Made by a program: the position numbers and the translations under genes. The notes under the pieces were generated by a model. It was not told the origin of the DNA and did no database searches. It saw nothing but the letters and a program-made list of their open reading frames with translations. A stretch of 8,666 bases of DNA from UBA7702 sp051866595 (lineage in GTDB: Bacteria; Bacillota; Dehalobacteriia; UBA7702), in contig JBJDXI010000136.1 in the NCBI GenBank assembly GCA_051866595.1, positions 1 to 8,666 on the forward strand. Direction: 5' to 3'. Below, one piece after another: positions 1 through 6,492 of the stretch (position 1 is its first letter; the number at the start of each line of letters is the position of its first letter).

Positions 1-2
1 AT

Positions 3-308
3 AACGGCGGGCATATCATCGCTTACGATAAAGTCCGGGGCAAAAAGAAAGCCATTCAGAAAACGCTGCAAACCATGGAAGATCACGCCCTGAATGGCAA
101 AGACTACGCTGGAAAATGCTGGGTCTGCCATTCCAACAGCCTTGCCGAGGCAGAACAGACAAGAGACGCCCTTCGGGAGCGTTTTCCCAACATCAGAGGC
201 GAAATCCGCATTTGTGATATCGGAACCATCATCGCGTCTCACTGCGGCCCCGGTACCGTTGCCGTATTCTTTTTCGGAGATACACGGACACCCTATCCCA
301 CGGCCTGA
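3..308 (+). CDS. DegV family protein, C-terminal part (5' end outside window)
   Basis: The reading frame is open from the first bases of the window and ends at TGA 306-308, giving about 101 C-terminal residues. The last third contains RICDIGTIIASHCGPGTVAV, which matches the conserved end of DegV-family proteins (the 'G..i..H.GPG' segment near the bound fatty acid) followed by a short hydrophobic tail. DegV-type proteins such as FakB bind a fatty acid in the cytosol and present it to the FakA kinase for phosphorylation before phospholipid synthesis. Whether this copy is a true FakB partner cannot be judged without the N-terminal domain. An internal ATG at 75 is not the start, because the homologous sequence continues upstream of it. 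The next gene is convergent, and the terminator at 481-520 could serve both. Confidence 0.8.
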   Translation, partial: NGGHIIAYDKVRGKKKAIQKTLQTMEDHALNGKDYAGKCWVCHSNSLAEAEQTRDALRERFPNIRGEIRICDIGTIIASHCGPGTVAVFFFGDTRTPYPTA

Positions 309-480
309 ACCGGCATCCATTCCCTTTGCCGCAAGAGAAACCGTCCGTTTTCTTTTACCCTACATTCATTTTATCGGTTTATCGAATCCTTTTCCATTCT
401 CCTTTGCCGCGTCCAGACCGCCGCGGTAAAGGAGAATTTATTTCCGGTTTCGCCGGCACCGGGGAAGCAAACCGAAAGTA

Positions 481-520
481 AAAACAGCACAAAACACGTT
501 TTGGCGTTTTGTGCTGTTTT
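481..520 (-). terminator. Rho-independent terminator of the serine dehydratase gene, possibly bidirectional
   Basis: A perfect 15-bp inverted repeat (481-495 with 506-520) encloses a 10-base loop. On the minus strand the stem is followed by a T-rich tail (TTTTTACTTT), and it begins 12 bases beyond the serine dehydratase stop codon. On the plus strand the stem ends in TTTT, so it may also stop transcription from the convergent DegV gene. The rest of the gap (309-480) shows no gene. Confidence 0.85.
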
Positions 521-532
521 CATATAACACCG

Positions 533-1750
533 TTATGATTTGATTTCAATTTTCGCGAGACCGCCCTCGGCGGTTTCCCGGTAAGGCCCTGCAATATCCC
601 GGCCGGTATCTCTCATGGTGATGATGACATCATCCAGGGAAATCTTCCGCGTATCACTGAGAAAGCTGGATAAACTCACCGCGTTGATGGCCCGCATCGC
701 CGCCACGGCATTCCGCTCAATACAGGGAATCTGCACCAGACCGCAGATGGGATCGCAGGTGAGACCTAAATGATGTTCGATGGAAACTTCGGCGGCATAC
801 TCGATTTTATCCAAAGAAAGCTGAAAAAGTTCCGCCAGGGACGCCGCGGCCATGGCGCAGGCCGTACCGATCTCCGCCTGACAGCCACATTCCGCCCCGG
901 AAATGGAAGCGTTGGTTTTGATCAGATTGCCAATGATCCCGCCGGCGGCCAGCGCCCGTAGAATTTCTTCATCACTGAAACGGCGTTTCTTCTGCTGATA
1001 ATAGAGTACCGCTGGCACAACGCCGGAAGCGCCGCAAGTCGGCGCCGTCACAATCGTACCGCCGCAGGCATTCTGCTCGCTGACGGCAAAAGCATAAGAG
1101 GAAACCATGCGATTTTCCCGGGTCTCGGCGCTCTCATCGATATGCTCCAGATTCAGCAGATGCTTGGCCTTTTTCCGTACATTCAGCCCGCCGGGAAGAA
1201 CGCCCTCATCATCCAGACCACGGCGAACAGCGCTTTTCATCGTTTCCCAGATCTTCGCCATATAATCCCAAAAGCCGCTGCCCTCCATTTCTTCCGCGTA
1301 TTCCCAGAGGCGGATGTCCTTCTTCCGGCAGTAATCGGCAATTTCAGCATAGGTATCGTGGGGATAAACTTTTTCCGGCGGCAATACGGTCTGTCCCTCG
1401 GAGCGGATCATACCGCCGCCGATACTGTATACTTTTTCATATCCGATTTCCCTTCCGCTCTCCAGCGCGAAGAGCTCCATCGTATTAGGGTGCGGCAATT
1501 CCGTATCGCGCTCATCAAAAATAATTTCACAATCCAGAGGCGCGAAAACTTTTTCGATGACCGTATCGGTACAGTGACCTTTGCCTGTTTTCGCCAGAGA
1601 ACCGTAAAGGATTGCCCGGAAAGAATCGGCCCGGCCGGCAAATTCTTCTTTAAAAAGTCTCGCCGCCTTTTCAGGACCCATCGTATGAGAACTGGAAGGC
1701 CCGCTTCCGATTTTATAAAGTTCCCGTAAAGATTCCATTCCTTTATTCAT
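533..1750 (-). CDS. sdaA: L-serine dehydratase (L-serine ammonia-lyase), single-chain, iron-sulfur dependent
   Basis: The 405-residue protein joins the serine dehydratase beta domain (about 1-150, with the conserved GPSSSHTMGP at 17-26) and alpha domain (about 165-400) in one chain. This enzyme converts L-serine to pyruvate and ammonia in the cytosol using an oxygen-sensitive [4Fe-4S] cluster. Candidate cluster ligands are Cys290 (in AECGCQAEIG), Cys332 (LTCDP) and Cys343 (IPCIERN); their 42- and 11-residue spacing matches the ligands known in the Legionella enzyme. PTCGASG at 237-243 is also typical of the alpha domain. The chain is shorter than the roughly 450 residues of the E. coli and Legionella enzymes and lacks the C-terminal Cys 'tail' of the Legionella type. 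The ATG at 1750 has AGGAG six bases upstream. The gene diverges from feoAB and has its own promoter and terminator, so it appears monocistronic. Confidence 0.93.
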   Translation of the reverse strand: MNKGMESLRELYKIGSGPSSSHTMGPEKAARLFKEEFAGRADSFRAILYGSLAKTGKGHCTDTVIEKVFAPLDCEIIFDERDTELPHPNTMELFALESGREIGYEKVYSIGGGMIRSEGQTVLPPEKVYPHDTYAEIADYCRKKDIRLWEYAEEMEGSGFWDYMAKIWETMKSAVRRGLDDEGVLPGGLNVRKKAKHLLNLEHIDESAETRENRMVSSYAFAVSEQNACGGTIVTAPTCGASGVVPAVLYYQQKKRRFSDEEILRALAAGGIIGNLIKTNASISGAECGCQAEIGTACAMAAASLAELFQLSLDKIEYAAEVSIEHHLGLTCDPICGLVQIPCIERNAVAAMRAINAVSLSSFLSDTRKISLDDVIITMRDTGRDIAGPYRETAEGGLAKIEIKS

Positions 1751-1818
1751 TGTGGACTCCTAAAAAATCTTTCTGTTTCCATACTCCATCGTTTCTATTC
1801 TTCATCGGATCTGTCTAA

Positions 1819-1847
1819 ATTATAATCGTTCGATTCCCGAATGTAAA
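1819..1847 (-). promoter_or_regulatory. Sigma-A-type promoter of the serine dehydratase gene
   Basis: On the minus strand TTTACA (1842-1847) and a perfect TATAAT (1819-1824) are separated by 17 bases. This gives a 5' leader of roughly 60 bases before the ATG at 1750. Confidence 0.8.
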
Positions 1848-1890
1848 GAAATCCATGCGCAACAAAAACAAAAGAGCGCAAGTCTTTTCC

Positions 1891-1919
1891 TTGACATCGT
1901 TCTTTGGTTAGAGTATACT
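1891..1919 (+). promoter_or_regulatory. Sigma-A-type promoter of feoAB
   Basis: A perfect -35 box TTGACA (1891-1896) is followed after 17 bases by TATACT (1914-1919). Transcription should begin near 1926, giving a leader of about 70 bases before the TTG start at 1995. It lies back to back with the serine dehydratase promoter, with 43 bases between the two -35 boxes. Confidence 0.85.
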
Positions 1920-1922
1920 AAC
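1907..1922 (+). promoter_or_regulatory. Inverted repeat over the feoAB -10 box, candidate metal-repressor operator
   Basis: GTTAG (1907-1911) and CTAAC (1918-1922) form a perfect 5-bp inverted repeat around six bases containing most of the -10 box. Binding here would block RNA polymerase. The half-sites resemble the inner part of DtxR/IdeR boxes (GTTAG/CTAAC), but the 6-base spacing differs from the classical DtxR operator, and no Fur-box pattern is seen. Assignment to an iron-responsive repressor is inference from the position and the gene controlled. Confidence 0.4.
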
Positions 1923-1980
1923 ATATTGTCGGTACAGGCGAAAAAATTCCTGTTTCGGCATGATACGTCAAATACAGCCA

Positions 1981-1997
1981 AGGAGGAATCCATTTTG
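1981..1997 (+). promoter_or_regulatory. Ribosome binding site deciding the feoAB start (AGGAGG, TTG start)
   Basis: AGGAGG at 1981-1986 lies eight bases before an in-frame TTG at 1995-1997. The frame is also open upstream to a TTG at 1926, but that codon coincides with the expected transcription start and has no ribosome binding site. The FeoA domain homology also begins right after 1995. Confidence 0.85.
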
Positions 1998-4349
1998 ACT
2001 TTAAAAGACCTGTCCATCGGCAGCAGCGCCGTGATTCTTTCCGTCGGCGGAGAAGGTTCTTTGCGTCAGCATATTCTCGATATGGGAATCATTCCCGGAG
2101 CCGAAGTCACGCTGATGAAATACGCTCCCATGGGAGACCCGATGGAACTCCGCGTTCACGGTTATGAACTGACACTGCGTCTGGCCGACGCGGAAAAAAT
2201 AGAAATCGAAGAAATTGCCGAGCCGTCGCCCAAAGCCTCGGCCAAAGCCCACAACGGCAAACACCGGGCCCATCCCGGTCTGGGGGAAGGCGGGAAATAT
2301 CATGTGAAAGCCGATGAACATCCCCTGCCCCAGGGAACCACCCTGACCTTTGCTCTGGCCGGCAACCAGAACTGCGGCAAAACCACGCTGTTCAATCAGC
2401 TCACCGGTTCTAACCAGCACGTGGGAAACTTCCCCGGCGTTACCGTCGACCGCAAAGACGGCGAAATCAAAAATCATTCCAATACTCTGGTAACCGATCT
2501 TCCCGGCATCTACTCCCTCTCGCCCTATACCTGTGAGGAAATCGTCTCCCGCCAGTTCATTCTTGAGCAAAAACCCACGGGCATCATCAATATTGTCGAT
2601 GCCACCAACATTGAGCGAAGCCTCTATCTGACGATGCAGCTGATGGAGCTGGATGTTCCCATGGTTCTGGCGCTGAACATGATGGATGAAATGCGGGGCA
2701 ACGGCGGTTCCGTCCACATCAACGAAATGGAAGATATGCTGGGGATTCCGGTGGTACCGATCTCCGCCGCCAAGAATGAGGGCGTGGAAGAACTGGTCAA
2801 GCACGCCCTTCACGTGGCAAAATATCAGGAATGTCCCGGACGGACGGATTTCTGCGATAAAGAAGACCACGGCGGTGCTGTTCACCGCTGTCTTCACGGC
2901 ATCATGCATCTCATTGAGGATCACGCCAGAGAAGCCGGCATCCCCCTGCGTTTTGCCGCCAGCAAGCTGGTGGAAGGCGACAATATTATTCTGGAAGCCC
3001 TCCGCCTCACCCAAAACGAGCAGGAAATGCTGGAACATATCATTTCCCAGATGGAAGAAGAACGGGGTCTCGACCGCGCTGCCGCCATGGCGGATATGCG
3101 ATTTTCCTTCATTCAGAAGGTCTGCGCCGAAACCGTCATGAAACCCAAAGAAAGCAAAGAGCATGAACGTAGCCGAAAGATCGATAAGATCCTCACCGGC
3201 AAATACACGGCCATTCCTTCCTTTATCGGCATCATGGCACTGGTTTTCTGGCTGACCTTCAACGTTATCGGCGCCGGCCTCCAAACCTTGCTGGAAGATG
3301 GCATCGCCCTGCTGACCGTCGCCGTTGAAAACCTGCTCACCACCTGGAACGTCAACACCGTACTGAAATCTCTGATCATCGACGGAATCTTCAACGGCGT
3401 CGGCACGGTGCTGAGCTTCATTCCCATCATCGTCACGCTGTTCTTTTTCCTTTCGCTCCTGGAGGACAGCGGTTATATGGCGAGGGTGGCCTTTGTTATG
3501 GATAAACTCCTGCGCAAAATCGGTCTTTCCGGCCGGAGCATCGTGCCGATGCTCATCGGTTTCGGCTGTACCGTACCGGGGGTCATGGCCAGCCGCACAC
3601 TGCCTTCGGAGCGGGATCGCAAAATGACCATTATGCTCACACCTTTTATGAGCTGTACGGCAAAACTGCCCATTTACGGCTTCTTTACCGCCGCTTTTTT
3701 CCCGGAGCACGGCGGTCTCGTCATGGTGGCGCTGTACTTCACCGGCATCGCCGTGGGAATCCTCGCGGCGCTGATCTCCAAAAACACCCTCTTCAAGGGA
3801 GAAGCCGTGCCTTTCGTTATGGAGCTGCCCAATTACCGTATGCCCGGCGCGAAAAATGTGCTCCGCCTCCTTTGGGACAAAGCAAAGGATTTCCTTCAGA
3901 GAGCCTTTACCGTCATCTTCATCGCCACGGTCATTATCTGGTTCTTCCAGACCTTCGATTCTCACCTGAATGTCGTCAGCGATTCGCAGACCAGTATCCT
4001 GGCGATGATCGCGGGCTTTATCGCCCCCATCTTCAAACCCCTGGGCTTCGGTGACTGGCGGATTGCTACGGCTCTCATCGCCGGCTTCATCGCCAAGGAA
4101 AGCGTGGTTTCCACCCTCTCCGTTCTCTACGGGAGCACCACCGCGCTGCTTTCGGAGATCTCGCCCTTGGCCGCCGCCTCGGTTCTTGTCTTTTGCCTGC
4201 TCTATACGCCCTGCGTGGCGGCGATCGCCTCGATCCGACGGGAACTCGGCGCCAAATGGGCGCTGGCCATCGTTTTCGGCCAATGCGCCATCGCCTGGCT
4301 CTGCGCCCTGATGGTCCGCCTCATCGGCCTGATTTTGGGATTAGGATGA
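1995..4349 (+). CDS. feoB: Fused FeoA-FeoB ferrous iron transport protein
   Basis: This 784-residue inner-membrane protein takes up Fe(II). Residues 1-75 form a FeoA (SH3-like) domain, usually a separate small protein. A His-rich linker (about 76-114) leads to the FeoB G domain, with P-loop GNQNCGKT (123-130), G2 around the NFPGVT segment, G3 DLPG (168-171), G4 NMMD (228-231) and G5 SAAK (257-260). A helical, Cys/His-rich cytosolic segment follows. From about residue 405 to the end there is a multi-helix membrane domain containing the two conserved Cys-bearing gate motifs, GFGCTVPG (522-529) and PFMSCTAKLP (from 550). The start is a TTG chosen from the AGGAGG eight bases upstream. The gene has its own promoter and terminator and is not followed by a FeoC. 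Expression is probably iron-controlled through the inverted repeat over the -10 box. The family call is secure. Confidence 0.96.
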   Translation: MTLKDLSIGSSAVILSVGGEGSLRQHILDMGIIPGAEVTLMKYAPMGDPMELRVHGYELTLRLADAEKIEIEEIAEPSPKASAKAHNGKHRAHPGLGEGGKYHVKADEHPLPQGTTLTFALAGNQNCGKTTLFNQLTGSNQHVGNFPGVTVDRKDGEIKNHSNTLVTDLPGIYSLSPYTCEEIVSRQFILEQKPTGIINIVDATNIERSLYLTMQLMELDVPMVLALNMMDEMRGNGGSVHINEMEDMLGIPVVPISAAKNEGVEELVKHALHVAKYQECPGRTDFCDKEDHGGAVHRCLHGIMHLIEDHAREAGIPLRFAASKLVEGDNIILEALRLTQNEQEMLEHIISQMEEERGLDRAAAMADMRFSFIQKVCAETVMKPKESKEHERSRKIDKILTGKYTAIPSFIGIMALVFWLTFNVIGAGLQTLLEDGIALLTVAVENLLTTWNVNTVLKSLIIDGIFNGVGTVLSFIPIIVTLFFFLSLLEDSGYMARVAFVMDKLLRKIGLSGRSIVPMLIGFGCTVPGVMASRTLPSERDRKMTIMLTPFMSCTAKLPIYGFFTAAFFPEHGGLVMVALYFTGIAVGILAALISKNTLFKGEAVPFVMELPNYRMPGAKNVLRLLWDKAKDFLQRAFTVIFIATVIIWFFQTFDSHLNVVSDSQTSILAMIAGFIAPIFKPLGFGDWRIATALIAGFIAKESVVSTLSVLYGSTTALLSEISPLAAASVLVFCLLYTPCVAAIASIRRELGAKWALAIVFGQCAIAWLCALMVRLIGLILGLG

Positions 4350-4366
4350 TACGATAAATCAGACAA

Positions 4367-4414
4367 AAGAAGGTATTTCCCCGTTCCGGGGAAATACCTT
4401 CTTCTTTTATTTTT
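4367..4414 (+). terminator. Rho-independent terminator of feoAB
   Basis: A perfect 14-bp stem (4369-4382 with 4388-4401), extended by two A-T pairs, carries a very short loop and is followed by TCTTTTATTTTT. It lies about 20 bases after the feoAB stop and isolates trxB from feoAB. Confidence 0.93.
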
Positions 4415-4454
4415 CAGGGATGAAAAGAACGCTCTGTATTCATAACGGATTTTA

Positions 4455-4463
4455 TGCTATAAT
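4455..4463 (+). promoter_or_regulatory. Extended -10 promoter of trxB
   Basis: TGCTATAAT gives a perfect TATAAT (4458-4463) preceded by the TGN extension. No convincing -35 box is found 16-18 bases upstream (TGTATT at 4435-4440 is the best), which is usual for extended -10 promoters. Transcription should start near 4470. Confidence 0.7.
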
Positions 4464-4502
4464 TGATAAAGATCCGCTTTTGCGGCATACTACTAAAAAA
4501 AC

Positions 4503-4518
4503 AGGAGTACACATCATG
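4503..4518 (+). promoter_or_regulatory. Ribosome binding site deciding the trxB start
   Basis: AGGAG (4503-4507) lies eight bases before ATG 4516-4518. An in-frame ATG at 4420 is upstream of the promoter -10 box and would add 32 unrelated residues, so it is rejected. Confidence 0.85.
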
Positions 4519-5430
4519 ATCTATGATATTTTCATCATCGGCGCCGGTCCCGGCGGACTCACCGCCGCCATCTACGGCGCCCGGGCCGGTCTGTCCGTTC
4601 TCGTGGCCGATCCCGGCCTCCCCGGCGGCCAGATGACGCTGACTCATCAGATTGACAACTACCCCGGTTTTCCCGACGGCATCGACGGCTTTTCTCTCGG
4701 CGATCTCTTTGCCAAACAGGCCAGAAAGTGGGGTGCGGAGATCATCACCGAAGAAGTTCTCTCCATCGTTCCCGAACACGGCCCCTGGCAGATTCGGACA
4801 AACAAAGGCGAATATACCGCCAGAACCGTTATCGCCGCTTCCGGCGCCAAACCCCGTCCGCTGGGACTCCCCGGAGAAGAAAAATTCAAAGGCCGGGGCG
4901 TTTCCTACTGCGGCACCTGCGACGGACCGCTCTACCGGGGAAAAACCGTGGCCGTCATCGGCGGCGGCAATACCGCTTTACAGGAAGCGGATTTTCTCGC
5001 CCGTTACGTGGACAAGCTCTACCTCATCCACCGCAGAGATACCTTCCGCGCCCAGCAGGCGATGGTTGATTCGGCTTTGGACAATGAAAAGATCATGCCG
5101 GTCATGAACGCGGTCATCAAGGAAATCCACGGAGAGGATCTTGTCACTTCCGTTACCCTTGCCAGGGAAGGGAAAGAAGAAACCCTCGCCGTAGACGGTG
5201 TTTTCATCTTTGCCGGCTACGCCCCGAACACCGATTACTGCGGCGGTCTGGCCGATACCGACGACAGCGGCCGCCTCATCACCGACAACCATTACCGCTG
5301 TGCTCAGCCTGGACTTTTCGCCGTCGGCGACGTCCGGAGCAAAGAAGTCTTTCAGATCGCCAATGCCGTCGGTGAAGGCGCCGAAGTCGTTCACACCATT
5401 CAGCAATACCTCAAAGAAACCGATATCTGA
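4516..5430 (+). CDS. trxB: Thioredoxin reductase, NADPH-type
   Basis: The 304-residue flavoprotein has the usual bacterial low-molecular-weight thioredoxin reductase length. It transfers electrons from NADPH through FAD and a redox disulfide to thioredoxin in the cytosol. Visible motifs are the N-terminal FAD-binding GAGPGG (9-14), the redox pair C132-G-T-C135 (commonly CATC), the NADPH-binding GGGNTA (149-154), and HRRDTFRA (172-179), whose arginines bind the 2'-phosphate of NADP. The last motif argues against a ferredoxin-dependent flavin reductase. The second FAD segment GLFAVGDVR lies near the C terminus, but the usual Arg-Gln that follows is replaced by Phe-Gln (EVFQIANAVGEG). The gene has its own promoter. 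It is the last recognisable host gene before the mobile-element region, and no complete terminator of the host style follows it. Confidence 0.95.
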   Translation: MIYDIFIIGAGPGGLTAAIYGARAGLSVLVADPGLPGGQMTLTHQIDNYPGFPDGIDGFSLGDLFAKQARKWGAEIITEEVLSIVPEHGPWQIRTNKGEYTARTVIAASGAKPRPLGLPGEEKFKGRGVSYCGTCDGPLYRGKTVAVIGGGNTALQEADFLARYVDKLYLIHRRDTFRAQQAMVDSALDNEKIMPVMNAVIKEIHGEDLVTSVTLAREGKEETLAVDGVFIFAGYAPNTDYCGGLADTDDSGRLITDNHYRCAQPGLFAVGDVRSKEVFQIANAVGEGAEVVHTIQQYLKETDI

Positions 5431-5545
5431 CCGAAAAGAAACCGGTTCCTCAAAAGAAGCTCCCCTCGGATAGTTTCCAATAAGACAGTATGAGAACATT
5501 ACTGACATAGGGTAGCTGCCGTACAGGAGTGCGACAAGAAAAATT
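5431..5545. other. Probable chromosome / mobile element junction
   Basis: No gene is seen here. After the trxB stop come the bases AAAAGAAACCGGTTCCTC, which look like the left arm of a host-style terminator without a matching right arm. The sequence then turns AT-richer and leads to tnpV. A 5-bp inverted repeat, CAGTA (5486-5490) and TACTG (5500-5504) around nine bases, lies in the middle and could belong to a recombinase site. The exact boundary cannot be fixed without the other end of the element. No integrase gene is in the window. Confidence 0.4.
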
Positions 5546-5585
5546 GGCGATACTTGGTTTTCACAACCAGGTATCGCCTTTTTCT
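5546..5585 (+). terminator. Hairpin terminator at the element edge, upstream of tnpV
   Basis: GGCGATAC (5546-5553) and TGGTT (5555-5559) pair with AACCA (5565-5569) and GTATCGCC (5571-5578), with one T-G wobble and a five-base loop, followed by TTTTTCT. It would stop transcripts entering from trxB. It could also act as a leader attenuator for tnpV if transcription begins upstream; no clear promoter was found either side. Confidence 0.8.
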
Positions 5586-5623
5586 ATCTTTAACAGAATG
5601 TTTGAATCTTATTGGAGGTACAT

Positions 5624-5989
5624 ATGATGCAGGAATTGAACTATATTCGTTGCGGTGATTACTATATTCCCGATATTTGCTTGCCGGAGGAAAATAGACC
5701 TATTGGTCGTTGGGGTCATATGTACAGAGATTATCTCAAGGAACACAACCCCATTCGCTTCAATGATCTTTGTCTCAGCGGTGAATTGTGGACGTATCTG
5801 GCTGATCTGAACGAGCAGGCACAGCACCGCCTTGAACTTATCATTGAGCAAATGAAAGTCGCTGAGGGCGTGACAGAGCACATGAAGCTGCACGATCAGA
5901 TGGCATGGGTTGGAGCTATGAACAGCATCCGCAACCGAGCCGAGGAAATCATCCTCCGAGAAATGATCTACGAGGGGGATGCGGTATGA
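5624..5989 (+). CDS. tnpV: TnpV family transposon-encoded protein
   Basis: The 121-residue protein is recognised as TnpV, a small protein first named in Tn4451-type mobilizable transposons and common in conjugative and mobilizable elements of gut Firmicutes. Typical features are an N-terminal 'Y.R.GDYYIPD..LPEE..PIGR.G' segment, a central LSG-LW-YL-DLNEQA region, and an ending with GVTE, W-V-AMNSIRNRAEEII-RE-IY. No biochemical role is established, and no catalytic motif is apparent. GGAGG (5614-5618) lies five bases before ATG 5624 and eight before a second ATG at 5627, so either could be used. The stop overlaps the next gene's start (ATGA), implying translational coupling. Its value here is as a marker that the sequence after trxB belongs to a mobile element. 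Confidence 0.85.
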   Translation: MMQELNYIRCGDYYIPDICLPEENRPIGRWGHMYRDYLKEHNPIRFNDLCLSGELWTYLADLNEQAQHRLELIIEQMKVAEGVTEHMKLHDQMAWVGAMNSIRNRAEEIILREMIYEGDAV

Positions 5990-6249
5990 GAATCCTTGAA
6001 GAATTTTGGTACGGCAATATCGAACCAACCGAGTATGACACATCCTCTTGCAAAGAATACAAGAAGCTACTGGAACTGATTTGTAGGAACGAAGAAAAGC
6101 TCAAAGCCACCTTGACGGACGAGCAGAAAGAACTGTTTGAGAAATACACCGATTGTGTTCGAGAGCATCAAACTAATACCGACTGTTTGATCTTTCAGAA
6201 TGGCTTTAAGTTGGGCGCAAGAATGATGTTAGAGGTCATGGAAGAATAA
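5986..6249 (+). CDS. DUF6809-like small protein
   Basis: The 87-residue protein resembles the DUF6809 family, recalled from its pattern: an MRILEEFWYGNI start, an EY..L..L.C.NEEKL segment, L..EQKELFEKY, and a C-terminal F..GFKLGARMMLEVME. It is predicted to be mostly helical and highly charged, with no signal peptide or membrane segment. The function is unknown; relatives sit beside tnpV-like genes in mobile elements. The ATG overlaps the tnpV stop by four bases, with GAGGGGG seven bases upstream. An in-frame ATG at 5905 lies inside tnpV and lacks a ribosome binding site. A terminator hairpin follows closely, so tnpV and this gene form a two-gene operon. Confidence 0.7.
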   Translation: MRILEEFWYGNIEPTEYDTSSCKEYKKLLELICRNEEKLKATLTDEQKELFEKYTDCVREHQTNTDCLIFQNGFKLGARMMLEVMEE

Positions 6250-6265
6250 TCGAATTATCCACATT

Positions 6266-6300
6266 GGGGCTTGTGCTTATATTGGGTACAAGCCCCTTTT
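6266..6300 (+). terminator. Rho-independent terminator of the tnpV operon
   Basis: GGGGCTTGT (6266-6274) pairs perfectly with ACAAGCCCC (6288-6296) across a 13-base loop and is followed by TTTT. It starts 16 bases after the DUF6809-like stop codon and separates that operon from the regulator and methyltransferase operon. Confidence 0.85.
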
Positions 6301-6361
6301 AACTTCTACACAACCTGTGTCGAAGTTGTTTCTGCGACTTCTGTCCATGTTGGACAGAAGT
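6301..6361. repeat. Two adjacent inverted repeats sharing ACTTC/GAAGT arms
   Basis: First repeat: AACTTC (6301-6306) and ACAC (6308-6311) pair with GTGT (6317-6320) and GAAGTT (6322-6327), with one mismatch. Second: ACTTCTGTCC (6337-6346) pairs perfectly with GGACAGAAGT (6352-6361) over a five-base loop. The arms are interchangeable, so GAAGT of the first can also pair with ACTTC of the second. It lies after a terminator and before the promoter at 6437, so it is more likely a DNA site (binding or recombination) than an mRNA leader. Function unknown. Confidence 0.6.
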
Positions 6362-6436
6362 TGGATATTGATGGTTTTGAAAACTCTGCTCAGTTTGGGC
6401 AAAATTATTTTAAGTGCGGGAATTTGCTCAAATCTA

Positions 6437-6465
6437 TTGAATTATTCACGTTTTCGTGATATAAT
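6437..6465 (+). promoter_or_regulatory. Promoter of the regulator/methyltransferase operon with internal palindrome
   Basis: TTGAAT (6437-6442) and a perfect TATAAT (6460-6465) are 17 bases apart. The spacer contains TCACG (6446-6450), TTTT, and CGTGA (6455-6459), a perfect inverted repeat abutting the -10 box. It is well placed to be the operator of the Cro/CI-type protein encoded directly downstream. That regulatory link is inferred from position. Confidence 0.75.
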
Positions 6466-6492
6466 ACATTCTAATGCAAGGAGGAAATTACT

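Noticed and set aside
94..429. A 111-codon open frame overlapping the DegV gene end and the following gap
   Set aside because: It is out of frame with the recognised DegV C terminus and has no ribosome binding site or domain.
1142..1729. A 195-codon open frame antisense to the serine dehydratase gene
   Set aside because: It is a shadow of a confidently identified gene, with no start signals and no recognisable domain.
2001..4283. A 760-codon open frame antisense to feoAB
   Set aside because: It exactly mirrors a secure gene in GC-rich DNA, has no ribosome binding site, and its translation is low-complexity and resembles no family. It is a codon-bias shadow.
5490..5512. A six-residue leader-peptide-like frame (ATG AGA ACA TTA CTG ACA TAG) before the 5546 hairpin
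   Set aside because: It has no ribosome binding site or run of regulatory codons, so the resemblance to an attenuator leader is too weak.
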